Positions 1-6,742 of a DNA stretch of 8,914 nucleotides are shown piece after piece (position 1 is the first letter of the stretch; each line of letters opens with the position of its first letter). The position numbers and the translations under genes were made by a program. This stretch comes from JBARCX01 sp049794535 (GTDB taxonomy: Bacteria > Pseudomonadota > Gammaproteobacteria > Xanthomonadales > Rhodanobacteraceae). The notes below the pieces were generated by a model. It did not search any database. It was not told where the DNA came from and saw only the letters and a program-made list of their open reading frames with translations. Location of the stretch: NCBI GenBank assembly GCA_049794535.1, contig JBARCX010000100.1, positions 1 through 8,914 of the forward strand, read 5' to 3'.

Positions 1-454
1 CGCGAAGCTGGTGCGGCACCAGCCCAATGCGCGCAGCACCAAGGCCCCAAGCGGGCGAGCGGCGTGCGTCGGCGCGGCGCTTCAGGCCTTCCACGCGTAG
101 CTCGAATTGCGCCACAGGGTCGGTACGGCCACCGATCAGGCGGTCATCGGCCTGGCTCACACTCTGCTCGTCGTCGAGCTGGCCTTCTTCCAGTTCGCGG
201 CCTTCGCCGCGATAGATCAGCAGCTCCTCGCGAATCTCCACGCGCTCGACCAGAAACGCGATGCCCTTGCCAGCCACGCGTTGTCCCGCGCGGAATTCGG
301 CGCGGATAAGCGGGGCGGAGTCGATAGCGTAAGGCCGAAGTACACCGGCTTTAGCGAACAGTATTTGCACGCCGCGCCCTTCGACGCGTAACACAGTGCC
401 GAGACCCAGCTCGGGTTCGGCGGTAGAGATCCAGCGTTGACCAGGTACGAACAT
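1..454 (-). CDS. rapA: RapA (HepA), RNA polymerase-associated Swi2/Snf2 ATPase, N-terminal 151 codons only
   Basis: An open frame runs from the ATG at 454 through the left window edge without a stop, so only the N-terminus is visible. RapA binds RNA polymerase and uses ATP hydrolysis to help recycle stalled enzyme. The start MFVPGQRWIS followed by ELGLGTVLRVEGRGVQ closely resembles the E. coli RapA N-terminus (GQRWISDTESELGLGTV), which forms the Tudor-like N-terminal domain. QADDRLIGGRTDPVAQFELR and the final GLVPHQLR match the linker that lies just before the Walker A motif in E. coli RapA. The Walker motif itself would be beyond the edge. An in-frame TGA lies upstream with no alternative GTG or TTG between, so the ATG at 454 is the start, although it has no clear Shine-Dalgarno sequence. 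The gene follows the pilus operon on the same strand but has its own candidate promoter, so a functional link to pili is not implied. Identification is from memory and I consider it firm. Confidence 0.93.
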   Translation of the reverse strand, partial: MFVPGQRWISTAEPELGLGTVLRVEGRGVQILFAKAGVLRPYAIDSAPLIRAEFRAGQRVAGKGIAFLVERVEIREELLIYRGEGRELEEGQLDDEQSVSQADDRLIGGRTDPVAQFELRVEGLKRRADARRSPAWGLGAARIGLVPHQLR

Positions 455-484
455 TGCACAGCCGAGTAGCGTCGAGGGTCGTCG

Positions 485-513
485 ATTATCCGCTCAGAGG
501 ACGGTTATGCCTA
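485..513 (-). promoter_or_regulatory. Candidate sigma-70 promoter for rapA
   Basis: On the minus strand TAGGCA (plus 508-513) lies 17 bases upstream of GATAAT (plus 485-490). GATAAT matches the -10 consensus at 5 of 6 positions and TAGGCA the -35 consensus at 4 of 6. Transcription would start near 478, giving a leader of about 25 bases before the rapA ATG at 454. The position between the operon end and rapA makes sense. It is a motif match only. Confidence 0.4.
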
Positions 514-595
514 GAACAACTCTAAAATCAGCGATGTGTGCAGTGGGATATGGTCCTGCTCTGGCCACGCTGAGTCTGGATGTTCTTCCGAATCT

Positions 596-646
596 ATAGC
601 TGGCCCAAACCAAGGGCTACCTCGGACGCATATCAGTAACAGCTAT
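596..646 (-). repeat. Inverted repeat downstream of the fimT-like gene; possible 3' end structure
   Basis: Perfect 7-base arms atagctg (596-602) and cagctat (640-646) enclose a second small GCCC/GGGC hairpin. The structure starts two bases past the stop codon of the last pilus gene, where a transcription end would be expected. There is no run of T after it on the minus strand, so it does not look like a classical Rho-independent terminator. It might protect the mRNA 3' end, or be chance. Confidence 0.3.
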
Positions 647-647
647 C

Positions 648-1262
648 TCAGCCAGTAGATGATGCCGGGGCGGGGCCCGTGCATGCTGTGCCCACCGGCC
701 AAGGCTGGTTGTAAGCGCTGCCAGAACCCAGGATGGTTAACCAGACGCCAGGCACAGTAGCGGTGCTTTGCGCAGTACCTCCGGTACCTGAAGTGGAGCA
801 GGTGACAAAAGAGGATTCGGTGGTATCAGGCTTCATCTCACCCTGAGGGCCGAAGCTGATGATGGGAACGGTGCTCTCTGTCTGGATGGATACGCCACGC
901 TGGGCTGTGGTGTAGCGCAGTACAACGTTGGTGGCGGAGGTGTTGTCGTAGGCCGTGCTGACCACTGCGTTACCGGCGGTATAGGTGTATACCAGCCAGC
1001 CTGTGTCGTAAGCCGTGCCACCCGTGCAGGTTTGGCCGGTGGAGCTCGGGCAGATCGAGACATCCGTTCCGCGATCGATAGCCTCGGTACGTGCATAGGA
1101 GATGTCAGCCAATAACGTATTGCTCGCTGAGGCGACATGGTTGTTATTTATGGCTGTTGTGAAACTAGGTAGTGCAATAGCTAGCAGAATGGCAAGAACA
1201 ACAAGCGTCACTACCAATTCGATGAGCGTAAAGCCTTGGATGCGCGAGTGATTTCGATTCAT
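648..1262 (-). CDS. GspH/FimT-family minor pilin (FimU- or FimT-like), 204 aa
   Basis: This is a type IV prepilin of the GspH/FimT family. The leader MNRNHSRIQG ends in the Gly-Phe prepilin peptidase site. The mature protein begins FTLIELVVTLVV, with the conserved Glu at mature position 5, then a hydrophobic helix to about residue 33. The following LLADISYARTEAIDRGTDVSICPS (residues 50-73) is the hallmark alpha-to-beta junction of GspH pseudopilins. Four Cys (71, 79, 155, 194) could form two disulfides in the periplasm. ATG 1262 is chosen because GGTGA lies 5 bases upstream, overlapping the pilE stop; a TTG at 1277 is the alternative. The gene lies 5 bases after pilE and is the last of the operon. 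In P. aeruginosa the GspH-fold subunit FimU, part of the tip priming complex, is encoded at the front of the operon; here that slot is empty. I see no basic GRxR-type C-terminal motif of the DNA-binding FimT proteins, so a FimU-like structural role is more likely. fimT or fimU cannot be decided here. Confidence 0.9.
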   Translation of the reverse strand: MNRNHSRIQGFTLIELVVTLVVLAILLAIALPSFTTAINNNHVASASNTLLADISYARTEAIDRGTDVSICPSSTGQTCTGGTAYDTGWLVYTYTAGNAVVSTAYDNTSATNVVLRYTTAQRGVSIQTESTVPIISFGPQGEMKPDTTESSFVTCSTSGTGGTAQSTATVPGVWLTILGSGSAYNQPWPVGTACTGPAPASSTG

Positions 1263-1267
1263 GATTT

Positions 1268-1272
1268 TCACC
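1268..1272 (-). promoter_or_regulatory. Shine-Dalgarno of the fimT-like gene
   Basis: GGTGA lies 5 bases before the ATG at 1262 and includes the TGA stop of pilE. The overlap of stop and ribosome binding site suggests translational coupling. It favours ATG 1262 over the upstream TTG at 1277, whose leader would also be longer than needed. Confidence 0.55.
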
Positions 1273-1693
1273 AGCAATTGCCGTTGCTGTTGAGGGTCGT
1301 TTCGCTTGCGCTCGGTTCCTTATCGCCCGTGTTGTCGATTGATAAGGCTTTACATACATCGCCGGCCTGCGTGCCAATGGGCGTTGCCGTGGCTACATAA
1401 GCCTGGGCCGACGTGCTTGCAGCAGCAGGGCCGATAGTTACCGAGTAATCGTTGTTCGGCGTATACAACGGAGATGCATAGCCGATCGCCGTCGGACTAA
1501 AGGTGTACTGATTACCCGTGGAGTAGTAACGCTCCTCGGCAATGGCAATATTCATGAGTATTTGTTGTGCGTCCACTCGCCGCGACCGATAGCTGTAGCG
1601 TTGATAGGACGCTGCGGCGAAGGCAGCAAGGATGGCTACGATCGCCACAACAATGAGTAACTCGATCAGTGAGAAGCCGCGTGATCGCATCAT
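1268..1693 (-). CDS. pilE: Minor type IV pilin PilE, 141 aa
   Basis: A small prepilin with the short leader MMRSRG and mature start FSLIELLIVVAIVAIL. It has Glu at mature position 5 and a hydrophobic N-helix to about residue 30, as required for PilD processing and inner-membrane storage. The next stretch, YRSRRVDAQQILMNIAIAEERYY (about 35-57), is characteristic of PilE-like minor pilins: a polar helix end followed by a globular domain. C114 and C140 near the C-terminus can close the usual D-region disulfide loop. The preferred ATG 1693 has AGGGG 6 bases upstream and gives a normal leader. An ATG at 1717 would overlap the pilY1 end and has no such site. The gene begins 13 bases after the pilY1 stop. 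In P. aeruginosa PilE is a non-core minor pilin thought to connect the tip complex to the major-pilin shaft; that role is inferred here by homology and by its place next to pilY1. Confidence 0.92.
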   Translation of the reverse strand: MMRSRGFSLIELLIVVAIVAILAAFAAASYQRYSYRSRRVDAQQILMNIAIAEERYYSTGNQYTFSPTAIGYASPLYTPNNDYSVTIGPAAASTSAQAYVATATPIGTQAGDVCKALSIDNTGDKEPSASETTLNSNGNCW

Positions 1694-1699
1694 GGTGTG

Positions 1700-1704
1700 C
1701 CCCT
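1700..1704 (-). promoter_or_regulatory. Shine-Dalgarno that sets the pilE start
   Basis: AGGGG lies 6 bases upstream of the ATG at 1693, just before the pilY1 TAA in the transcript's reading order has been passed. The alternative ATG at 1717 is preceded by AT-rich sequence without purine-rich complementarity to 16S rRNA. This supports the 6-residue leader form of PilE. Confidence 0.6.
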
Positions 1705-1706
1705 GG

Positions 1707-4700
1707 TTACTGATCATTGTTCAATATCGACCATGAGCGGCGACGCCAGATGGGCGCGTTGCCGGTGAGCGGTTGGCTCGAATTACTCGTTTTCCCGGTC
1801 AGTGTGATGCCAGGGAGTATGGTTTGGCCGCCGCCCACAACCGTAGTTACGGACAGCGTGCCATTGGTACGCACGTTATTGACCAGGGCTCCGACGTAAG
1901 GGACGCCACCTAGCGATGAAACACCGGTGCCGGGGCCGCCACTGGTCGCATCAATAAACATGATCGCGCCATTCACAACAGGGTTACAGGGGTCGGTGCT
2001 GCCGGGAATGACGGTGCTGATGATCGCTGTATTGGTGTTGAAGACCGCGGCGGGTGTTACCACCACACGTTCGCCGGCATCAGTTACGGTTCCACTGGAA
2101 TTAGTGGTCTGTAGATTGAAGTACCAGCCACCATTAGTGGCAGCTACCGGATTGGACGTAATGCTGCGCAGCGTTGCACCCGCATTGACACCAGTGCCTG
2201 CGGATTGAGACAGCGTTTGTTGTACCAATTCGCCCTGTGTAATGGTTTCTGGGATACCACCGCTCAGTTCGTCGCGGATGCCGTATACCGCCTGCGTGGC
2301 TTCACTGTTGCTGGTGTTATCACCCGCACCTAGATATTTGCCGGTGCCGAACACCACCATGAATCGGTTGGTGACTGGATCAGGGAATAGGCGCGGCATC
2401 ACAGTAATCGGTTGTGTGCCTTGGGTCGGTGGCTGATAAGCCAACGTCACCTTCCAATTGGACGGGCTCGGGTCGCTTAGGTCGAATCGCCACAGGTTGC
2501 CGGCCAGGTCGCCGGCGAACGCCACATCATCCACTTGATCATTGTTGTAGTCGCCCAATACCGGCGCGGCCAAGCCATAGCTGGTTACGCCAGAAATACC
2601 AGTAGGAGTCTTTAGCTCCGCGATCATGGCACCAGTTTGCGCATCGAGTACGAACAGTGAGCTGAAGGTATTGCCTGTGGAATCCGTTGGTGGCGTGGGT
2701 GGTGCACTACTGCTGCATATCGTTGGCTTGTCGGTCTTGGTGCAATCCGGGAAATAACCACTCGGCACCAGCACCACCCAGTCGCCATCATAGGCCAGCC
2801 TGCCGACGTTGGGCTGGCCATAGGTGAATCCCAGGTCGGCAGGGTTGCAGCCCGTACTATCGCCAGAGCTCCCTTTGATCGCTATGCAACCGGTCGATGC
2901 CGTCGCATCTGCGTCGAACTCCCACAGCACATTGGTGGCAGCATTGGTTTCGTTTACCGTGCCCGGGTTGGTGACGTCCAATGCATACACGCCGCGCCCA
3001 CCCAGCGCTAAGCCACCGGTCAGGATGGTGTGCCACTCAGCATCGTTGTTCTCATGAAAGAACACATCGCGCACTACAGGTGTGCCGTCGACGGTTGGCG
3101 CGAATTTGAAGCTACTCTTACTCGTAAGGTTGCCGAGATTGGCGTACACCGCGCGCGGTACGTAGGCCCATTGCTCGAAGCCAGCAGCCACAATGGGGGC
3201 GATAGTGGTGGGGTTGGTTGAGGCGGTGCAATATCCGGTCGTCGGATCGGTCTGGGTGCATGTAGGTACGGGAGCGCTGAACGCGTGCAGCATGCCATCG
3301 TTGGCACCTACATAGACCATCGGGGCGCGGCTCTGCTCGTTGGTGACGAACGTGTCATAACTTTGCGCACTTGTTCCCATCTCAGGTGCAGAGACAGTCG
3401 CGCCATTGATCGTTGTTGGCCAGGTATCGGTATAACCGCCGGTGGCAGAACTCACGTAAAGCGCCTGTGAGTCGATAATCGGCCCCAGAATATGATCGCG
3501 TTTACGCATCAGGCCAGCGGTTTCTTCAGTGGTAACGCCCCGTAGATAATTCACGCGATTGGCTTGCGTATCGTTGGTGCCTGCGGATGCCGGTGTCATT
3601 AGTCCAGTCGTTTCGCTGGTGTCAAAGGCTGACCCCGATTCGAACGACATGCCAGCGATGCCGGTAACGCCGTTGGTCGTGACCAAACTGGCGGTGAGAA
3701 TCTGTCGGCTGGTCGGCTGTGTGCTATCCAGGTTGGTCTGCGCGTTCCATGCCAGTATGCCTGGCGTGCCATCCGAGTTCAGAAGGTTGGCTATAAGCGA
3801 GCCAGTCCAGTCAGCAGAGCTGTACCCAGTGTTGAAGCTCAGCGCACCGGCGGACAATACGCTGGCGTTGACATCGCTGAGGCTTGCCATGCTGACGCGG
3901 GCAACGATGTTGCCGAGAATATTGCTGAGGTCAGTCTCCAGAGTTTGGGGGTTGGCAGCAGTGAAAAAGTCACCGCGGCTGTTGACCGCCGCGTGCCACA
4001 GATCATCGACGTTCTGTGCCTCGCCATTACCACCGTTCGCGTCGCCGTTGGGCGTCGGCCAGCCAGTCGATCCGCTTGAATTGCTCTTGCCAGTGCGTAG
4101 GTCGCAATAGTCGTCGTCGCCATCCGTTCCGTCGAATCCGGGCTGGGTGCAATCAGGGTCTTTCGGCTGCGAATTCATTAGGCCGCCGGCACCTAGGGTC
4201 ACGTAGAAACCATCCATGTGTGGCCAACTAGCCGGGTCGTTGGTCGGGTTCCAATAGACCTCTGGCGTAGCACCGGGATTGTCGGAGTTCACGATTGCTG
4301 TTGACGAGCCGGTCACACCTACCGTGGTGTCTGAAAAATACGGCGCAACCTTGTCATTCGGGTACGTTGCGGCAAGATCTGGGCGAAGATCGGTTGCCCA
4401 ATAATTAAAAGCGATATTTGCCATGGTGGCATTGTCTGATGTGCCACTGGCGTCCTGAGTTGCGCCGTAATACATCGCGGTGATGCCATTACCCGAACTG
4501 ATCGGTGTGTAACCCGTGTTATCCGGTAGTGTTTGCGACGAGCTGGTTTGAAGAAACGCGCTTGCTTTTTCGGTTGTCTTGTCTTCGTTCCAGTAGCCGT
4601 CAGTCATCAGTAGGCTAAAGTTCTGCCGGCAGGCAAGTTCCTGCCCAGGCTGCCCGTTTGCGGCGGGTTGCCAGTAGGGGTCGGTCAACGGGGCCGATGT

Positions 4701-6035
4701 GCTCTGAATGCGTTTGTAGAACTTGCCAGCACGGATAATGGCATCGCGAGTGGGGGTGCCATTATTCGCAACGACGTTGAATATCCAATTATAGAAGGCC
4801 GCCCGGTAGGTTGATGTGCTTCCGTCACTTTGAGTGTAAGCGGTGGTGTCATCTAGTCCAGCAATGATTTCGGAGCTGGGTAATTGAGGGTTTGTTGAAT
4901 TGAAATTGTTATTGTTGCCAAGATTTTGCCAGGCAACACGAATATTGCTGCTGGTGGTGGTACCAAAATTAGAGAATACGAGTGAAAGAGAACTACGCGC
5001 CATGAGGTTTCGCGCGCGGTAATAAGCATACCAATTAGCGAAATTCTGCCACTGATTAACAGTCGCGCCGTCAGACATTTTGACGCTTGTGTTGGTGATA
5101 GGGACTGCCTCCCAGTTTGCAGCATTGTAAAGTGCCGCTAGGCCGGCAGCCGTTGGGACCCCCGTTGTGGCATTTACCGTAATGCTGCTGAGCATTTTCG
5201 ACTTGAATTGGTAATAGTAGGGGCCACCTTTGGAATAGGTGACCTGAGTGCCGTCGCTCAGTGTCCCTGTGGTGCCATTCATAGGGCTGGCCGCTGGTGT
5301 AAAAGTGCCGTTGTTGCCGCTCGTGGCGCTGTAAGTTCCCCAGCCATCACTCTCACCCGTGGCGCCGTAGTCGCCTGGATAGCCTGTGTAATTAAGATTG
5401 CTGCCGCCGCACGACCAACGGCTGCTGGAGTTAGTGGCCGTTAAATTAGTTATCTCGCTATCGTTTGAGCTGCCATTAAGGTCCGGGTTGTTGTAATAAC
5501 CAGCAGTGGAATCTACTGTTATCGCGTTATATGGCCTGTTAATGGCGATGCCATCGACCCATACGGCCGCTAATGTTGCATCAGCGGCAGGGAATGAGGT
5601 GCCGTCCTCGTATTTTGGGGGTTGATAGTCGGTGCTAGGGTTGTAGTACACGCCATTCATTGCGTGTGCGCCAATACCGCTTGTCGAAGCTGGGTTGATA
5701 ACTGCCGCGCAACGCCAGGGCTGGCTGGAACCACCCCACTCATAATTGCTAGTGGTTTGGTAAGTGTTGGAGTTGTAAGTCTGTGCACTAAATGGTGGAA
5801 AATCTCCCATTTTGGTCCACATCATTGATCCCGAATCGTCGAACGTTACCAGTAGGTTTGGCGCTACTGCTTGAGTTTCATCCGGTGGAGCGGGGCTTAA
5901 TTCCACGGTACCCACCGTTGGGGTGGACGCGGCATGTGCAACAGGTACAAATGGCGCAGCAAATCCACCAACCAGCGTCAGCAGCAATGCCGGCATACTG
6001 AAACGTATGCGTTGGGAAAGATTACGGGTCAGCAT
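1707..6035 (-). CDS. pilY1: PilY1, type IV pilus tip-associated adhesin and retraction regulator, 1442 aa
   Basis: Large secreted T4P tip protein. Numbering is from the ATG at 6035, which has GGAG 10 bases upstream; a TTG at 6056, overlapping the pilX stop as TTGA, would add 7 residues. A basic start and hydrophobic core ending in PVAHA (about residue 35) form a signal peptide. The N-terminal region is von Willebrand A-like: MIDAS DDSGS at 66-70, candidate Thr in TPTRD (427-431), and CRQNFSLLMTDGYWN (469-483) with the MIDAS Asp. NVDDLWHAAVNSRGDFF (675-691), a conserved PilY1 segment, contains RGD at 687-689. The C-terminal Neisseria_PilC-type beta-propeller spans about 900-1255, with blade motifs such as MVYVGANDGMLHAF, GGRGVYALDV and GDLAGNLWRFDL. 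A DxNxDxxxD calcium-type loop lies at 1162-1170. Twelve Cys occur, several closely paired. The N-terminal half has lower GC than the rest. It is longer than P. aeruginosa PilY1 (about 1160 aa). PilY1 is presented by the minor pilins and acts in adhesion, surface sensing and control of retraction. Confidence 0.95.
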   Translation of the reverse strand: MLTRNLSQRIRFSMPALLLTLVGGFAAPFVPVAHAASTPTVGTVELSPAPPDETQAVAPNLLVTFDDSGSMMWTKMGDFPPFSAQTYNSNTYQTTSNYEWGGSSQPWRCAAVINPASTSGIGAHAMNGVYYNPSTDYQPPKYEDGTSFPAADATLAAVWVDGIAINRPYNAITVDSTAGYYNNPDLNGSSNDSEITNLTATNSSSRWSCGGSNLNYTGYPGDYGATGESDGWGTYSATSGNNGTFTPAASPMNGTTGTLSDGTQVTYSKGGPYYYQFKSKMLSSITVNATTGVPTAAGLAALYNAANWEAVPITNTSVKMSDGATVNQWQNFANWYAYYRARNLMARSSLSLVFSNFGTTTSSNIRVAWQNLGNNNNFNSTNPQLPSSEIIAGLDDTTAYTQSDGSTSTYRAAFYNWIFNVVANNGTPTRDAIIRAGKFYKRIQSTSAPLTDPYWQPAANGQPGQELACRQNFSLLMTDGYWNEDKTTEKASAFLQTSSSQTLPDNTGYTPISSGNGITAMYYGATQDASGTSDNATMANIAFNYWATDLRPDLAATYPNDKVAPYFSDTTVGVTGSSTAIVNSDNPGATPEVYWNPTNDPASWPHMDGFYVTLGAGGLMNSQPKDPDCTQPGFDGTDGDDDYCDLRTGKSNSSGSTGWPTPNGDANGGNGEAQNVDDLWHAAVNSRGDFFTAANPQTLETDLSNILGNIVARVSMASLSDVNASVLSAGALSFNTGYSSADWTGSLIANLLNSDGTPGILAWNAQTNLDSTQPTSRQILTASLVTTNGVTGIAGMSFESGSAFDTSETTGLMTPASAGTNDTQANRVNYLRGVTTEETAGLMRKRDHILGPIIDSQALYVSSATGGYTDTWPTTINGATVSAPEMGTSAQSYDTFVTNEQSRAPMVYVGANDGMLHAFSAPVPTCTQTDPTTGYCTASTNPTTIAPIVAAGFEQWAYVPRAVYANLGNLTSKSSFKFAPTVDGTPVVRDVFFHENNDAEWHTILTGGLALGGRGVYALDVTNPGTVNETNAATNVLWEFDADATASTGCIAIKGSSGDSTGCNPADLGFTYGQPNVGRLAYDGDWVVLVPSGYFPDCTKTDKPTICSSSAPPTPPTDSTGNTFSSLFVLDAQTGAMIAELKTPTGISGVTSYGLAAPVLGDYNNDQVDDVAFAGDLAGNLWRFDLSDPSPSNWKVTLAYQPPTQGTQPITVMPRLFPDPVTNRFMVVFGTGKYLGAGDNTSNSEATQAVYGIRDELSGGIPETITQGELVQQTLSQSAGTGVNAGATLRSITSNPVAATNGGWYFNLQTTNSSGTVTDAGERVVVTPAAVFNTNTAIISTVIPGSTDPCNPVVNGAIMFIDATSGGPGTGVSSLGGVPYVGALVNNVRTNGTLSVTTVVGGGQTILPGITLTGKTSNSSQPLTGNAPIWRRRSWSILNNDQ
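2526..2552 (-). other. Calcium-binding-type loop in the PilY1 propeller
   Basis: Codons for DYNNDQVDD, with acidic or amide ligands at positions 1, 3, 5 and 9, followed by VAFAGDLAGNLWRFDL. In P. aeruginosa PilY1 a nine-residue EF-hand-like loop in the propeller binds calcium and switches retraction control. The loop here has the same ligand pattern and flanking context. The usual Gly at position 6 is Gln. Confidence 0.7.
3969..3977 (-). other. RGD tripeptide in PilY1
   Basis: CGC GGT GAC encodes Arg-Gly-Asp inside the conserved segment DLWHAAVNSRGDFFTA, between the von Willebrand A-like region and the propeller. P. aeruginosa PilY1 has been reported to bind integrin in an RGD- and calcium-dependent way. 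Many PilY1 relatives have other residues after SRG, so the Asp may or may not be functional here. Confidence 0.6.
5826..5840 (-). other. MIDAS motif DxSxS of the PilY1 von Willebrand A-like domain
   Basis: Codons for Asp-Asp-Ser-Gly-Ser directly after the beta-strand APNLLVTF, the standard position of the metal-ion-dependent adhesion site. Together with the downstream TPTRD and LMTDG motifs it suggests an intact metal site. Confidence 0.75.
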
Positions 6036-6052
6036 GTCGTAGATGCTCCGAC

Positions 6053-6742
6053 TCAATTCTGGGCTTGGGCGTCGAATGTGCTTTGCATGACACGAATGGC
6101 GTTTTCATTGCCGCCCGTGGCGCGCGCAGTAATGCGAAAGATATGGGTATCAACTTGGCCGGCACCGGTGTTGTTGGGGCCGGTATCGCCCGATTCGTGT
6201 TGCGGGCCGCTGCCCGGCGGCAGTTCGCGCCCCATGTCTTCAATGATGTAAACGGGGTTCTGCGCGAGCTGGCTGAAGTTCGGGTTGGTACTACTGTTTG
6301 TGTAGCCGCCGAGCGGCCCGAGATAGGTCAGGCCACCCGTTATCCATGCCTGACTGGTGCGAAATACGGTGACCGTACCGCTAGCACCATAGAGGCTGGT
6401 GTTGGCGGGGTTATAGATAACGCAGCCATCGTCGCTTGAGATTCCGCTGCTCAAGCAATCCATGTGTCCACCTACCGTGCTGGTGCGGCTCCATAGCTGC
6501 CACTCCGCGCCGCGCAGCGCAGTCTCTGCACTCATTTCGGCCTGCTGGGCATTGCGCAAGCCGCCGGCCATGCGTTCTTGCAACAGTGAGCGGCTAGAGG
6601 CGCTGAGTGCAAGTATGGTCATCAGCAGCAGGAAGACCAGCGCAACGATTAGTGCAGCACCACGTTGCGTGTGCACACTTGTACTGTTGCGATACCAGCC
6701 GGTACGGCGTGATTTAAACATGACGGGTTTCTCGCGCATCAT
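6053..6742 (-). CDS. pilX: Minor pilin PilX, 229 aa
   Basis: A PilX-type prepilin. A long basic leader ends in HTQRG (residue 28 from ATG 6742), followed by AALIVALVFLLLMTILALSAS. Then comes the PilX signature RSLLQERMAGGLRNAQQAEMSAETALRGAEWQL (51-83). Mature position 5 is Val, not Glu, which is usual for PilX and its type II secretion counterpart GspK. That lets it sit at the very top of a pilus, because no Glu is needed to neutralise a preceding subunit. NPVYIIEDMG (162-171) and HIFRITARATGGNENAIRVMQS (200-221) are typical C-terminal strands. The chosen ATG at 6742 overlaps the pilW stop as ATGA; ATGs at 6739 and 6721 are possible, the last giving a 21-residue leader. C96 and C107 may form a disulfide. 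The product belongs to the tip priming complex that carries PilY1, which is encoded immediately downstream. Confidence 0.93.
   Translation of the reverse strand: MMREKPVMFKSRRTGWYRNSTSVHTQRGAALIVALVFLLLMTILALSASSRSLLQERMAGGLRNAQQAEMSAETALRGAEWQLWSRTSTVGGHMDCLSSGISSDDGCVIYNPANTSLYGASGTVTVFRTSQAWITGGLTYLGPLGGYTNSSTNPNFSQLAQNPVYIIEDMGRELPPGSGPQHESGDTGPNNTGAGQVDTHIFRITARATGGNENAIRVMQSTFDAQAQN

Noticed and set aside
217..459. Minus-strand 80-codon open frame at the left end
   Set aside because: It lies in another frame of the rapA start region. The overlapping frame from 454 encodes an unmistakable RapA N-terminus, so this one is a shadow.
541..595. Possible Rho-independent terminator before rapA
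   Set aside because: The only short T run on the minus strand (TTTT near 526) is not preceded by a GC-rich stem.
833..1138. Minus-strand 101-codon frame within the fimT-like gene
   Set aside because: Alternative frame of a gene with clear GspH family features; low-complexity Thr/Pro/Arg composition typical of shadows.
3559..4110. Plus-strand open frame of 183 codons opposite pilY1
   Set aside because: Antisense to the conserved PilY1 segment that holds DLWHAAVNSRGDFF; no family resemblance of its own.
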